In this document: positions 19,020-28,302 of the stretch, one piece after another
Position numbering within the stretch: position 1 is the stretch's first letter
How the letters are laid out: the number at the start of each line of letters is the position of its first letter
Assembly (NCBI GenBank): GCA_025800145.1
Contig: JAOXSH010000053.1
Span: forward strand, 1 to 43,860
Source: Cohaesibacter sp.
GTDB taxonomy: Bacteria > Pseudomonadota > Alphaproteobacteria > Rhizobiales > Cohaesibacteraceae
Length of the DNA: 43,860 bases
Reading direction: 5' to 3'
Position numbers and translations under genes: made by a program
Notes under the pieces: generated by a model
The model's database searches: none
The model's input: the letters and a program-made list of their open reading frames with translations, nothing else
Told to the model about the DNA's origin: nothing

Positions 19020-19098
19020 TGAACAGACCTCTTAAACGCGGACGCGACAAAGCTAGAAACAAATAGAGAATGAGAAGCAAAAGCCGGGGCAAACACCC

Positions 19099-20073
19099 CT
19101 AGCTCACTGCAACATTCAAGGCAGAATTAGGCAAATCCTCGCCAAAACAGCGTTGATAAAATTCCGCCACCAAAGGCTGCTCCAATTCATCGCATTTATT
19201 GAGGAAGGTTACCCGGAAAGCAAAGCCCACATCTCCAAAAATCTTGGCATTCTCGGCCCATGTGATAACGCTACGTGGGCTCATCACGGTTGACAGATCC
19301 CCATTCATAAAAGCATTGCGGGTCAAATCGGCCACGCGCACCATTTTGGAGGCATCCTCACCCGCAAGGCTTTTGACCTTGGCACTGACAATATCAACTT
19401 CATTATCATGGGGCAGATAATTAAGCGTGGTTACAATCGACCAACGGTCCATCTGGCCCTGGTTGATCTGCTGAGTACCATGATACAGACCGGACGTATC
19501 CCCAAGACCAACAGTATTGGCCGTGGCAAACAAACGAAAGGCAGGATGCGGACGGATAACCCGGTTCTGATCCAAAAGCGTCAAACGACCCGCCACTTCC
19601 AACACGCGCTGGATAACAAACATCACATCCGGGCGACCGGCATCATATTCGTCAAACACCAGAGCGACATTATTTTGTAAAGCCCATGGCAAAATGCCAT
19701 CCCGGAACTCGGTAATCTGCTTGCCATCTTTCAAGACAATGGCATCCTTGCCCACCAGATCAATCCGCGAAATATGGCTATCGAGATTGACACGCACACA
19801 AGGCCAGTTCAAACGCGCTGCCACCTGTTCTATATGAGAGGATTTACCCGTACCGTGATAGCCGGAAATCATCACACGACGATTATGCTGGAAACCGGCC
19901 AAAATCGCCAAAGTGGTTTCCCGATCAAAGCGGTAATCGGGATCAGGATCAGGCACATGGTCGCTGGCTATGGAATAAGCCGGAACCATCAAATCGACAT
20001 CCAAACCAAAAATTTCCCGAACAGACACTTCGGTATCGGGCATATTGGAGATTTCTTGACTCATATGATTCAT
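19099..20073 (-). CDS. cobS: Aerobic cobaltochelatase subunit CobS
   Basis: 324 aa. An AAA+ ATPase of the MoxR/CobS type with Walker A GYHGTGKS at about 71-78, Walker [14 protein letters not shown] and sensor region [20 protein letters not shown], which is diagnostic of CobS. It powers cobalt insertion together with CobT and CobN. The first ATG of the frame is used here; a second ATG three codons on is equally possible. It is the first gene of the cobS-cobT-phytase-like operon; a 105-bp repeat lies in the 395-base spacer upstream, where I see no other gene. Confidence 0.96.
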   Translation of the reverse strand: MNHMSQEISNMPDTEVSVREIFGLDVDLMVPAYSIASDHVPDPDPDYRFDRETTLAILAGFQHNRRVMISGYHGTGKSSHIEQVAARLNWPCVRVNLDSHISRIDLVGKDAIVLKDGKQITEFRDGILPWALQNNVALVFDEYDAGRPDVMFVIQRVLEVAGRLTLLDQNRVIRPHPAFRLFATANTVGLGDTSGLYHGTQQINQGQMDRWSIVTTLNYLPHDNEVDIVSAKVKSLAGEDASKMVRVADLTRNAFMNGDLSTVMSPRSVITWAENAKIFGDVGFAFRVTFLNKCDELEQPLVAEFYQRCFGEDLPNSALNVAVS

Positions 20074-20228
20074 TTCATTGCTCTGGGTAACAGTGCACCT
20101 CTTGTTTTTATCAGCCTGTCATTGATCACAGAAAGGCCATATGCAAGAGGCGCACGGGATGTAGGTCATTCTTTTGACCGGCAACTTAATGCAAACAGAG
20201 CATAAAGGGAAACAGAATTAAGGGGCCC

Positions 20229-20333
20229 TAGAGCATATTTTTCGAAAAGTGTGTGCGGTTTTCGGACAAAAATATGCTTAGAAACAAAGACTAGAGCCTT
20301 TTGAATAACGACATGTTTCTTCAAAAGGCTCTA
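20229..20333. repeat. 105-bp double-hairpin repeat, copy A
   Basis: Runs from TAGAGCATATTTTTCG to GGCTCTA, inverted relative to copies B and C. It consists of an imperfect long hairpin, the spacer AGAAACAAAGA and a second hairpin (TAGAGCCTTTTGAA / TTCAAAAGGCTCTA). It lies in the spacer between dnaJ-like and cobS and is flanked by CTA on both sides. Confidence 0.9.
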
Positions 20334-20468
20334 TGTATTTTTTGGGATGGGATGTAACCTCAAAACCAATGAGCAACATATATCCGAACAAAAGCACAAA
20401 AAAATGCCGCAAAATCGACAGGATCAATCTTACGGCATCTCACAAAGTCTTACACAAAAGCTGCCCAA

Positions 20469-21098
20469 TCAGGCATAACCGCCAGCTTTAAGGGTGTTAT
20501 AAGCGGCAATCACCGCCTGCAACCGCTCTTCGCAAGCCCGATCCCCTTTGTTCAGATCCGGGTGATTTTCTTTCAAAAGCCGTTTATAGGCTCGCTTCAC
20601 ATCATCATTACTGGCAGGCAAACTAAGACCCAAAGTCTCAAAGGCCTTGGCTTCCAGAGGGCGCAATTTACGCGTCTGGTTGGAATGGCGTGAGCGACGC
20701 CTTTCGCGCTCTGCTGCTCGTTGCCGATGCCCATCGGAAAAACCGCTGGCCTCCCAGCTTTTTCCCCGTGTTTCCCCGGCTCTATGGGTCTCATTGCCCC
20801 AAGCATTGACACCCATTTTCCATGTTGGACGATCGCCCGTGGCCGCATTTTTGGTCGCATCCTCGGCCACGTCATCATCCATACCGGAAAAATAATCATA
20901 ATTAACATTAAATTCCCGTGCATGAGCCGCACAGAAATTATGAAAGGCTTTTGGCCCGCCATCACGCTTGGGAGCCTTGCATCCCCCTTGCTTGTCACAA
21001 TCAGGCCACTCGCATTTTTCAGCTTCTTCTTGCTTTTTGCGACGTTCGACCGCAGGCTTGATGCGAATCGAGTCGAAGAGTTTCGAATCCAGTTTCAT
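20469..21098 (-). CDS. DnaJ-domain protein (C-terminal J domain)
   Basis: 209 aa. The J domain is at the C-terminus (about 145-205): FETLGLSLPASNDDVKRAYK then LLKENHPDLNKG with the HPD tripeptide that stimulates DnaK. The N-terminal part has a Cys/His-rich segment (CEWPDCDKQGGCKAPKR ... FCAAHAREFN) that may bind metal. This architecture is conserved in Hyphomicrobiales next to bolA and cobST. It is probably a specialised DnaK co-chaperone; the client is unknown. Confidence 0.9.
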   Translation of the reverse strand: MKLDSKLFDSIRIKPAVERRKKQEEAEKCEWPDCDKQGGCKAPKRDGGPKAFHNFCAAHAREFNVNYDYFSGMDDDVAEDATKNAATGDRPTWKMGVNAWGNETHRAGETRGKSWEASGFSDGHRQRAAERERRRSRHSNQTRKLRPLEAKAFETLGLSLPASNDDVKRAYKRLLKENHPDLNKGDRACEERLQAVIAAYNTLKAGGYA

Positions 21099-21185
21099 TT
21101 ATCTAGTTTAGTTTCCGCAGCGCCAGTTTTGGTAAGGTGCAAATCACCTTGGAAATTGAAGTCCAACAATTCACCATTGTTAGCC

Positions 21186-21446
21186 ATGACCGTCAAGCAT
21201 ACAATCGAGAAAAAACTCACTCATCAACTACAGCCTGACTTTCTACAAGTCATAGACGAATCGGAAAAACACCGAGGCCATGGAGGCTGGCGCGAAGGGG
21301 GCGAAACCCACTTTGCCATCAAAATCCAGGCCAAAGCTTTTGCCGATCTTTCCAGAATACAGGCCCATAGATTGGTCCATGAGGCCCTTGCCGATGAGCT
21401 GGCAGGCCCGATCCATGCCCTGCAACTGGAAATCATAAAGTCTTGA
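21186..21446 (+). CDS. BolA-family protein
   Basis: 86 aa from the ATG at 21186 (MTVKHTIEKKLTHQLQPDFL). The same frame is open far upstream, which hides this short gene, but only the last 86 codons have family similarity. The core (LQVIDESEKHRGHGG, then THFAIKIQAKAFADLSRIQA and HRLVHEALADEL) is the BolA fold, with the invariant RxxHxxV-type region present as AHRLVHEAL. BolA proteins pair with monothiol glutaredoxins in Fe-S and iron-status handling. It diverges from the DnaJ-like gene with 87 bases between the starts. No clear ribosome binding site is seen. Confidence 0.93.
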   Translation: MTVKHTIEKKLTHQLQPDFLQVIDESEKHRGHGGWREGGETHFAIKIQAKAFADLSRIQAHRLVHEALADELAGPIHALQLEIIKS

Positions 21447-21543
21447 TAGGGGTTGTACTCTATCACAAAAGGCGGAGAAGGAAAACAACCCTCTCCGCCC
21501 TTTGCCATGACCAGATCAGCCAACAAAAGGGAGCGCATCATCC

Positions 21544-22182
21544 ATGCTAAAATTCTACGGCTATAACACGATAAATTCGCTCAAAATTTTGATGTGCCTG
21601 CTGGAAACAGGGCTCGATTATGACTTCATACCCATCAATATCAGGAAGGGAGACCAACATAGCACGGACTTTCGCACCTTGAACCCCGCAGGAAAAGTAC
21701 CCGTCATCTCCGACGAGGGGCGCATACTGGCAGAATCCAACGCCATCCTTCTTTATCTGGCAAAAAAAGCCGGTTGGGGCCTGACAACCAGCGCCGAGAA
21801 TATCGATAAAATCAACATATGGCTTTTTTATCAAGCATCCTCTCAAGGGCCATATTTCGGACAAGTGGAATATTGGTCAGCAATTGCAAAGACACCAAAT
21901 GCAGATGCACTGGCCCATTATACCTCCATTGCCAAAAATTCAATTGCCTATCTAAACAAGGAATTGGAGAATCAAAAATATCTGTGCGCAGATATCTATA
22001 GCATAGCGGATATCGCGCTATTTTCATGGATCAATGAATGTGACCATTTGGGATTGTCACTTGAAGATGCTCCCAATATTGCCCGCTGGAGCAAGGCAAT
22101 CAAGGCAAGACCAGCAACAACAAAGGCTATCGAGTTTTTTGGCGACAAATCTATATTCACAGCCAAAAAACCAACCGAATAA
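21544..22182 (+). CDS. Glutathione S-transferase family protein
   Basis: 212 aa, standard GST length. The thioredoxin-like N-terminal domain carries NPAGKVPVI and the glutathione-binding ES pair in LAESNAILLYLA; the helical C-terminal domain begins about residue 87 and contains YSIADIALFSWI, the conserved N-capping and hydrophobic staple region. An N-terminal Ser (NTINSLK) could be the catalytic hydroxyl. Substrate unknown. It stands alone after bolA and converges on the CorC-type gene. Confidence 0.88.
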   Translation: MLKFYGYNTINSLKILMCLLETGLDYDFIPINIRKGDQHSTDFRTLNPAGKVPVISDEGRILAESNAILLYLAKKAGWGLTTSAENIDKINIWLFYQASSQGPYFGQVEYWSAIAKTPNADALAHYTSIAKNSIAYLNKELENQKYLCADIYSIADIALFSWINECDHLGLSLEDAPNIARWSKAIKARPATTKAIEFFGDKSIFTAKKPTE

Positions 22183-22226
22183 CGCACCACTTCTAACAGC
22201 AGGCTCACTCTTTCAAACATCGCAAG

Positions 22227-23489
22227 CTATCGCACAGGCGTAACCCTCAGGGACATGATTTGGTTACGCTCCTTGCGCAACACTCGAAAGCGGAAATTAT
22301 AAAAAGTAAAGCCTTGACCAGGTTCAGGAATTTGTCGTGCTTCATGGATCACCAATCCGGCAATGGTCGTGGCTTCTTCTTCCGGCAATTTCCAGTCAAA
22401 AGCCCGGTTCAAATCGCGGGTCGGCACTGTGCCATCCACGATCACCGATCCATCAGGCTCTTGCCGCACGCCTTTCATATCAATGTCATGCTCATCGGAA
22501 ATATCGCCAACAATCTCTTCAATGATATCTTCCAGCGTCACCAACCCCATCACTTCGCCATATTCATCCACGACAAGCGCAAAATGGCTTTTACGCTTCA
22601 AAAAGGCATTGAGCTGGGCTTTGAGATTGGTGGTATCGGGCACAAACCACGGCTCGCTCACCTCATCCATAATATTGAGCTGCGACGCATCACCCTTGAC
22701 CCGCGCCAGAGCCCGCAACAAATCCTTGGCATGGAGAACACCAACAAAATTATCCTGCTCATCCTGCCACAGCGGGATGCGCGTATAGGGGCTTTTCAGC
22801 ACTTGATCGACAATAGCCTCGGATCCCACATCAACATCAAGCGAGAGCATATTGGTGCGATGGACCATAATGTCAGAGACATCCAGCTCTTCCAGATCCA
22901 GCAAGCCATCAAAGCGATCACGATCATCCTTGACCACACTGCCTTCCATATGCAGCAAATCCACCGCGCCGCGCAGCTCGTCCTGACCGGACAAAATGGG
23001 GGTGTTTTTTGTATCAACGCCAAGCAGTCGTAACAAACGCACCACAATCCACTCAACCGTAATCACAAAAGGACCAAAAACCAGCGTCACCACCCGAACC
23101 ACAGGAGCAACGCGCAACGCAAAAGAATCCGGGTTGGAAATGGCCCATGTTTTGGGCAGAACTTCAGCAAAAACCAGCACCACCAGCGTCATAACCAATG
23201 TTGCATACACAACACCCGCCTCGCCAAACACCGTCAAAAACAAACTGGTTGCCAAAGCCGAGGCCAAAATATTGACCAGATTATTGCCAAGCAACAAGGA
23301 ACCAATCAATCGTTCGCGCATTTGCAGCAATTGGTTAACAACCTTTGCCCGTTCTTCACCGCTTTTTTCTTTTTGATGCATCCGCGCCCGCGAGGCGGCA
23401 GTCAAAGCCGTTTCAGAACCGGAGAAAAAGCCCGAAATGGCAATCAACACCAAAATGGCAAGCAAGGTGAACCACAAAGTCGTTTCCAT
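22227..23489 (-). CDS. HlyC/CorC-family membrane protein (CNNM + CBS pair + CorC_HlyC)
   Basis: 420 aa. The N-terminal DUF21/CNNM membrane domain (about 1-180) contains FFSGSETALTAASRARMHQ, followed by a CBS pair (about 200-320, with VDVGSEAIVDQVLKSPYTRI and VVDEYGEVMGLVTLEDIIEE) and the C-terminal CorC_HlyC domain (about 335-415). Family members are implicated in Mg2+ efflux or homeostasis; 'haemolysin' names are historical. It lies 61 bases downstream of aroB on the same strand, the usual order aroK-aroB-corC in this group, so it may be co-transcribed. Confidence 0.93.
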   Translation of the reverse strand: METTLWFTLLAILVLIAISGFFSGSETALTAASRARMHQKEKSGEERAKVVNQLLQMRERLIGSLLLGNNLVNILASALATSLFLTVFGEAGVVYATLVMTLVVLVFAEVLPKTWAISNPDSFALRVAPVVRVVTLVFGPFVITVEWIVVRLLRLLGVDTKNTPILSGQDELRGAVDLLHMEGSVVKDDRDRFDGLLDLEELDVSDIMVHRTNMLSLDVDVGSEAIVDQVLKSPYTRIPLWQDEQDNFVGVLHAKDLLRALARVKGDASQLNIMDEVSEPWFVPDTTNLKAQLNAFLKRKSHFALVVDEYGEVMGLVTLEDIIEEIVGDISDEHDIDMKGVRQEPDGSVIVDGTVPTRDLNRAFDWKLPEEEATTIAGLVIHEARQIPEPGQGFTFYNFRFRVLRKERNQIMSLRVTPVR

Positions 23490-23550
23490 CTTACACTCTT
23501 TCCCTGTTCAACAATCTAATGCACACAAAACCTAAGCGGCACCATTCAGA

Positions 23551-24684
23551 TTAGTTTTCAGCCAGTTTCTCAGTCAAAAACTCACGCACCAAAACCGGAT
23601 CCACGCCTTTCTCGACAAAGGATTGACCCAAACCACGGGTGAGAATGAAAGTCAGATTGCCACGCGAGACTTTCTTGTCCTGCGCAATGAAATCCATCAA
23701 AAGATCAGCATCCGGTTTTTGACCGGGAATGTCGTCAATGCGTGTTGGCAAACCAACGGCTTTGAGATGGTCAATCACCCGATCAGTGACAGCTGGATCA
23801 CACAAACCAAGCCGCGCGGAAAATTCATGGGCCAAAACCATGCCAATGGCCACCCCTTCCCCATGCACAAGGCGCTTCGCATCATAGTCCGCCATGCCTT
23901 CCAGCGCATGACCAAAGGTATGCCCCAGATTGAGCAAAGCCCGTTGACCTGCCTCACGCTCATCTGCGGCCACAACATCAGCCTTGGCCTGACAGGAGCG
24001 CGCAATCGCCTCTTCTCGGGCAGACCCACCGTTAAAAATCTCAGCCCAATTGTCTTCAAGCCAGGTAAAAAAAGCCGGATCATTGATCAGGCCATATTTC
24101 GCCACTTCCGCATAGCCTGCGGCAAAATCACGACGCGGCAAGGTATCGAGCACACTGGTATCAGCTAGGACGAGACTTGGCTGGTGAAACAGACCAATCA
24201 GATTTTTACCATGTCCACTATTGATGCCAGTTTTGCCACCGACCGAGCTATCAACTTGCGACAAAAGCGTGGTGGGCACCTGCACAAAGCGCATACCACG
24301 GCGAATGATACCAGCCACAAAGCCCGCCAAATCACCAATCACGCCACCACCCAGTGCAATCACCAGATCGCCGCGCTCCAGCCGCGTATCCAACACCGCA
24401 TCACAGGCGCGGATCAAACCCTCATAGCTTTTGGTTTTCTCACCTGCTGGCAACACAATGCTATGGCTCTCGATGCCAGCTACCTGTAAACTTTTTTCAA
24501 CGCTCGACAAATGCAATCCGGCGACTGTCTCATCGGTCAAAATCGCAACTTTGGCTCCGGGAAAAAGCTCTGCAAATGTCTCGCCCAGTCCAGCCAAAAG
24601 ATTGCGTCCAATCTGAATATCATAACTGCGCTCCCCCAGTTCAACACGAACAAGGCGACTTTCATTCGCACTGGTTTCTGACAT
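23551..24684 (-). CDS. aroB: 3-dehydroquinate synthase
   Basis: 377 aa from the ATG at 24684, which has AAGGA six bases upstream; an ATG seven codons earlier lacks one. The NAD-binding signature ALGGGVIGDLAGFVAG, the PTTLLSQVDSSVGGKTGIN block and metal ligands in NLGHTFGHALEG are all present. It converts DAHP to 3-dehydroquinate, step two of the shikimate pathway. aroK lies 83 bases upstream on the same strand, forming the conserved aroKB pair. Confidence 0.97.
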   Translation of the reverse strand: MSETSANESRLVRVELGERSYDIQIGRNLLAGLGETFAELFPGAKVAILTDETVAGLHLSSVEKSLQVAGIESHSIVLPAGEKTKSYEGLIRACDAVLDTRLERGDLVIALGGGVIGDLAGFVAGIIRRGMRFVQVPTTLLSQVDSSVGGKTGINSGHGKNLIGLFHQPSLVLADTSVLDTLPRRDFAAGYAEVAKYGLINDPAFFTWLEDNWAEIFNGGSAREEAIARSCQAKADVVAADEREAGQRALLNLGHTFGHALEGMADYDAKRLVHGEGVAIGMVLAHEFSARLGLCDPAVTDRVIDHLKAVGLPTRIDDIPGQKPDADLLMDFIAQDKKVSRGNLTFILTRGLGQSFVEKGVDPVLVREFLTEKLAEN

Positions 24685-24767
24685 GCTTTTTCCTTCACTC
24701 ATCACGCTGTTATATAATCATCAAAAGATGGCTTGAAAGGCCCTGATCCTAATTGAAGACCCTAAGC

Positions 24768-25367
24768 CTAAACAGGATGCTGCTTGACATAATCTTCCAG
24801 CGCCTCAACCACCGCACTAACAATGGCTTCATGAGGCACATCACGCGATAGAACGGTCACATTGGCCTGCGCATAAATCGGATAGCGCTCATCGATCAGA
24901 CGCTGCATCACCCCTTCCGGGTCCGGGTCTTGCAACAAGGGACGGTGAGAGCGTCTACGCACCCGCTCCATTAAAATATCAAATTCGGCTTTCAGCCAAA
25001 CAGAAATACCACGCTCAAAAACAGCCTTGCGTGTTTGCTCATTCATCCAGGCCCCGCCGCCTGTAGCCAGCACATGAACCCCTTCATCCAGAAGACGCGC
25101 AATAACTTTTTTTTCGCCATCGCGAAAATGCGCTTCTCCATGTTGGGCAAAAATCTCAGCCACGCTTAAATTGGCAGCGGCTTCAATTTCGTGATCCGCA
25201 TCGCGAAAAGCGATATCCAGCCTTTTTGCCAACCGACGACCAATGGTGGTTTTGCCTGCCCCCATCAAACCAACAAGAATGATAGGCCGCCCCCCAAGGG
25301 CTTGCACAAGAGCAGCTTCGCGCCCACTCCCAACTTGACCGTTCTCTGGCTGATTTTTAGACACCAC
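24768..25367 (-). CDS. aroK: Shikimate kinase
   Basis: 199 aa, starting at GTG 25367 after GAGAGAG. An N-terminal extension of about 25 residues precedes Walker A (GLMGAGKTTIGRRLA). The shikimate-binding DADHEIE and ATGGGAW motifs and lid Arg (RRRSHRPLL) are present. It phosphorylates shikimate, step five of the pathway. It diverges from the small membrane-protein gene before xerD. Confidence 0.96.
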   Translation of the reverse strand: MVSKNQPENGQVGSGREAALVQALGGRPIILVGLMGAGKTTIGRRLAKRLDIAFRDADHEIEAAANLSVAEIFAQHGEAHFRDGEKKVIARLLDEGVHVLATGGGAWMNEQTRKAVFERGISVWLKAEFDILMERVRRRSHRPLLQDPDPEGVMQRLIDERYPIYAQANVTVLSRDVPHEAIVSAVVEALEDYVKQHPV

Positions 25368-25569
25368 GCTCTCTCGTCCTTAACTGCATTATGAACCTTG
25401 CCCTCTCATTGGCTGGTTTGTCGTCCCCCTGTCAAGCAAGCAATCGGCATTGATGGCTCATATCTCCCCTTCCAATCACTTGAGAGGCAAAAAAATCGCT
25501 TTTTCCAAAAAAACAATGCTATGCTCATCCCAATGTTGCAGCATAAACAAAACCAACAAGAGGGATGCA

Positions 25570-25713
25570 ATGCCATCAATTGCGAAATTTCTCATCACAT
25601 TGCTCATTCTTGGAGGCATCGGCTATGGCGGCATGTTTGCCCTTGCCAATTTTGTAAAGCCAGAGCCAAAAGAAGTGACGATCCGCATCCCTGTCAAAGA
25701 CCTACGTCCGTGA
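25570..25713 (+). CDS. Conserved small single-pass membrane protein upstream of xerD
   Basis: 47 aa from the ATG at 25570, preceded by GAGGG. The frame is open further upstream, but only this part looks protein-like. Residues about 6-28 are one membrane segment (FLITLLILGGIGYGGMFALA) and the tail (KPEPKEVTIRIPVKDLRP) is short and charged. Small proteins of this form are regularly found beside xerD and aroK in Hyphomicrobiales and are sometimes mislabelled as histidine kinases. Function unknown. Confidence 0.75.
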   Translation: MPSIAKFLITLLILGGIGYGGMFALANFVKPEPKEVTIRIPVKDLRP

Positions 25714-25747
25714 ACCGGACCAAAGAGTAAAAATTCGAGAAACAAGC

Positions 25748-26749
25748 ATGACCAATATAGATGCCCGGCTCATCAGGCTTTATCTCGATATGCTCAGTGC
25801 CGAACGCGGTGCCGCTCTTAATACATTAGAAGCCTATCAGCGGGATTTGGAAGATTTATCCGATTTTCTCGGCCAGCAAAACAGCAGCTTTGAAACCGCC
25901 AGCGCGGGTCATTTGCGCGACTTCCTCGTTGATTTACAAAACCGGGGCATTGCCCCTTCCAGCGCAGCAAGAAAGCTCTCGTCCTTGCGTCAGATCTTTC
26001 GCTTTCTCTATCGCGAGGGCCTGCGTCAAGACGATCCGTCCACCACCTTACAAGCCCCCAAACGCAATCGCCCTTTGCCCAAAATTCTCAGCATCGAAGA
26101 GGTCGACCGCCTGATTGAAGCCGCTCGCTTCAATGCCAGTTTTGAAGGCCCCACACCAAAGCGCCAATTGCGTGCCTTGCGCCTCTATGTCTTGCTGGAA
26201 GTGCTTTATGCCACCGGATTGCGCGTCTCCGAGCTGGTCTCGCTACCAGCGTCAGCGGCTCATTTGGATGGGCAATTTCTAAGCGTCATTGGCAAAGGCA
26301 ACAAGGAAAGACTGGTGCCACTATCAGACCGCGCCAAAGATGCCATGATCCATTATCAGGCCATGATCAAGGCACAAAACCAACCCAAAGGTAGTATAAG
26401 CAAGACAGATTGGCTCTTTCCCTCTTTTGGCAAAAGTGGTCATTATACCCGTCAGGCTTTTGGCCGGGAGCTGAAAAGCCTCGCCGATGATGTCGGTTTG
26501 CAGGCAAAATCGGTCTCCCCCCATGTCTTGCGCCATGCCTTTGCCAGTCATTTGCTGCAAAATGGCGCTAATCTGCGCATGGTGCAAAAAATGCTGGGCC
26601 ATGCTGATATTTCCACCACCCAGATTTACACCCACATTCTAGACGAAAAACTGCGCCAATTGGTGCAAGAGCACCACCCCCTTGCCAAACAGGCATTGGG
26701 AGGAGAGCAAAGTTATTCAACAACCAAAGAAACATCTGAAAAGCCTTGA
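25748..26749 (+). CDS. xerD: Site-specific tyrosine recombinase XerD
   Basis: 333 aa. The N-terminal SAM-like core-binding domain (LDMLSAERGAALNTLEAYQR) and C-terminal catalytic domain carry the full set: Arg in YATGLRVSEL, Lys in VIGKGNKERLVPL, HVLRH, GHADIS and the nucleophile Tyr in TQIYTH. It resolves chromosome dimers at dif with XerC and FtsK. It lies 34 bases after the small membrane-protein gene, so they are probably co-transcribed. It is chromosomal housekeeping and not part of a mobile element; no integrase-type neighbours are present. Confidence 0.94.
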   Translation: MTNIDARLIRLYLDMLSAERGAALNTLEAYQRDLEDLSDFLGQQNSSFETASAGHLRDFLVDLQNRGIAPSSAARKLSSLRQIFRFLYREGLRQDDPSTTLQAPKRNRPLPKILSIEEVDRLIEAARFNASFEGPTPKRQLRALRLYVLLEVLYATGLRVSELVSLPASAAHLDGQFLSVIGKGNKERLVPLSDRAKDAMIHYQAMIKAQNQPKGSISKTDWLFPSFGKSGHYTRQAFGRELKSLADDVGLQAKSVSPHVLRHAFASHLLQNGANLRMVQKMLGHADISTTQIYTHILDEKLRQLVQEHHPLAKQALGGEQSYSTTKETSEKP

Positions 26750-27003
26750 AGTGCCATAATTTCTACACAAATAAGCACAAACACAATTGCCGATCGGAAT
26801 AAAGACGCGCCCTTTGCCACAGCTTTACTTGACACAAGAGCAACAAAGGTTCAGGGTCGCGCCAATTCTGGCCAGACCCTTTATCTGAAGCCCTGAAAGC
26901 CAAAGAGAAAGCGCGCTGACAGCCCCAAAAGGCGATAGTGACAGGCTATCAAACCGGCCCATATTTACGGGCTGCAAAAGAGAGACAATCGGACAAGCCG
27001 ACG

Positions 27004-27957
27004 ATGCATAGTTATCTGGAATTTGAAAAACCCGTAGCCGATCTGGAAGGCAAGGTACAAGAATTGCTCTCCATGCAGGAAAATGGCGAAGCGGTTGACG
27101 TAGGCGACGAAATCAGCCGCCTGCAATCAAAAGCAAAAAGCGCCATGGCCGATTTATATGCCAACCTCACCCCTTGGCACAAAACCCAGATTGCCCGCCA
27201 TCCAGACCGTCCCCATTTCCGCGAATATGTCAAACAGCTGATTGAGGAATTCACCCCTCTTGCTGGCGACCGCAAATTTGCCGATGACGAAGCGGTGCAA
27301 GCAGGCTTTGGCCGCTTTGAAGGCCAGCCCGTTGCCATCATTGGCCATGAAAAAGGCCATGATACCGAAAGTCGCTTACGCCACAATTTTGGTATGGCCC
27401 GCCCGGAAGGCTATCGCAAGGCTGTACGCATCATGGAACTGGCCGAGCGCTTTAACCTGCCGCTCATCACCTTTGTTGATACAGCTGGTGCCTATCCCGG
27501 CATTGGCGCAGAAGAACGCGGACAGGCCGAAGCCATTGCCCGTTCAACCGATGCCTGCCTTGCCATGGGCACGCCCAATGTCTCTGTGATCATTGGCGAA
27601 GGCGGCTCAGGCGGTGCCATTGCCATCGCAGCCTCCAACAAGGTCTTCATGCTCGAACATGCCATCTATAGCGTGATCTCACCAGAAGGGGCGGCTTCCA
27701 TTCTCTGGCGCGATTCCACCCGCGCTCAGGATGCGGCAACTTCCATGAAGATCACGGCGCAGGATTTGAAACAGTTCAAGGTTATAGACGACATAGTCAA
27801 AGAACCAGTGGGCGGCGCACACCGCAATCCGCACAGCGTCATTGCAACAGCAGGCGAGATGATTGCCAGCGCTCTCAAAGACTATGAAGGCCTGTCGGCA
27901 AAAGACATTCGCAAAGCCCGCCGCGAGCGTTTTCTGGCGATTGGCCGCACGCTGTAG
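27004..27957 (+). CDS. accA: Acetyl-CoA carboxylase carboxyltransferase subunit alpha
   Basis: 317 aa from the ATG at 27004 (MHSYLEFEKPVADLEGKVQE), the normal AccA length; the 22 extra upstream codons of the frame are unlike the family. Diagnostic blocks are ARHPDRPHFREYV, FVDTAGAYPGIGAEERGQAE and EGGSGGAIAIAASNKV. With AccD it transfers the carboxyl group from biotin to acetyl-CoA, the first step of fatty-acid synthesis. The 254 bases before it hold TTGACA at 26829-26834 without a good -10. Downstream is a 105-bp repeat. Confidence 0.97.
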   Translation: MHSYLEFEKPVADLEGKVQELLSMQENGEAVDVGDEISRLQSKAKSAMADLYANLTPWHKTQIARHPDRPHFREYVKQLIEEFTPLAGDRKFADDEAVQAGFGRFEGQPVAIIGHEKGHDTESRLRHNFGMARPEGYRKAVRIMELAERFNLPLITFVDTAGAYPGIGAEERGQAEAIARSTDACLAMGTPNVSVIIGEGGSGGAIAIAASNKVFMLEHAIYSVISPEGAASILWRDSTRAQDAATSMKITAQDLKQFKVIDDIVKEPVGGAHRNPHSVIATAGEMIASALKDYEGLSAKDIRKARRERFLAIGRTL

Positions 27958-28002
27958 CAAGCTGATAAAAAAGAAAAATCACAAAGAGCGATGTCGGATA
28001 AC

Positions 28003-28107
28003 TAGAGCATTTTGAATAAACACGTCGTTATTCAAAATGCTCTAGTCTTTGTTTCTAAGCATATTTTTGTCCGAAAGCCGCACGCACTTTTCGAAAAACA
28101 TGCTCTA
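28003..28107. repeat. 105-bp double-hairpin repeat, copy B
   Basis: TAGAGCATTTTGAATAA ... TTATTCAAAATGCTCTA forms a near-perfect hairpin, then the spacer GTCTTTGTTTC, then an imperfect hairpin AGCATATTTTTG ... CGAAAAACATGCT ending in CTCTA. It starts 46 bases after the accA stop and is flanked by CTA on both sides. Confidence 0.92.
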
Positions 28108-28149
28108 ACGGCATCGCCCTTTGCATATCCGGTATCTATAATCCTCCCG

Positions 28150-28182
28150 ATCTTCGCCCCAACTTCGCCCCAATTCCGTCCC
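28150..28182 (-). repeat. Array 3 of 11-bp phased repeats, upstream of the L,D-transpeptidase gene
   Basis: On the minus strand it reads GGGACGGAATT, GGGGCGAAGTT, GGGGCGAAGAT: three contiguous 11-bp units fitting GGnnCGAA, the same core and period as arrays 1 and 2, in the other orientation. It lies 120 bases before the ATG of the downstream gene. No TTAACC precedes it. Confidence 0.65.
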
Positions 28183-28302
28183 AATTTCACCATGCCACTT
28201 TTCTATATGTGGGCCTGCCAGCACATCATCCAGTAACAGACTGTCAATCTGTTTGGCTTAGGCTAGTTAAGAATAAGATGAACCAAAGATCAGGCGAGAA
28301 GA

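Noticed and set aside
25748-26749. Phage or island integrase
   Set aside because: Length, all motifs and the aroK / small protein / xerD / accA context fit chromosomal XerD.
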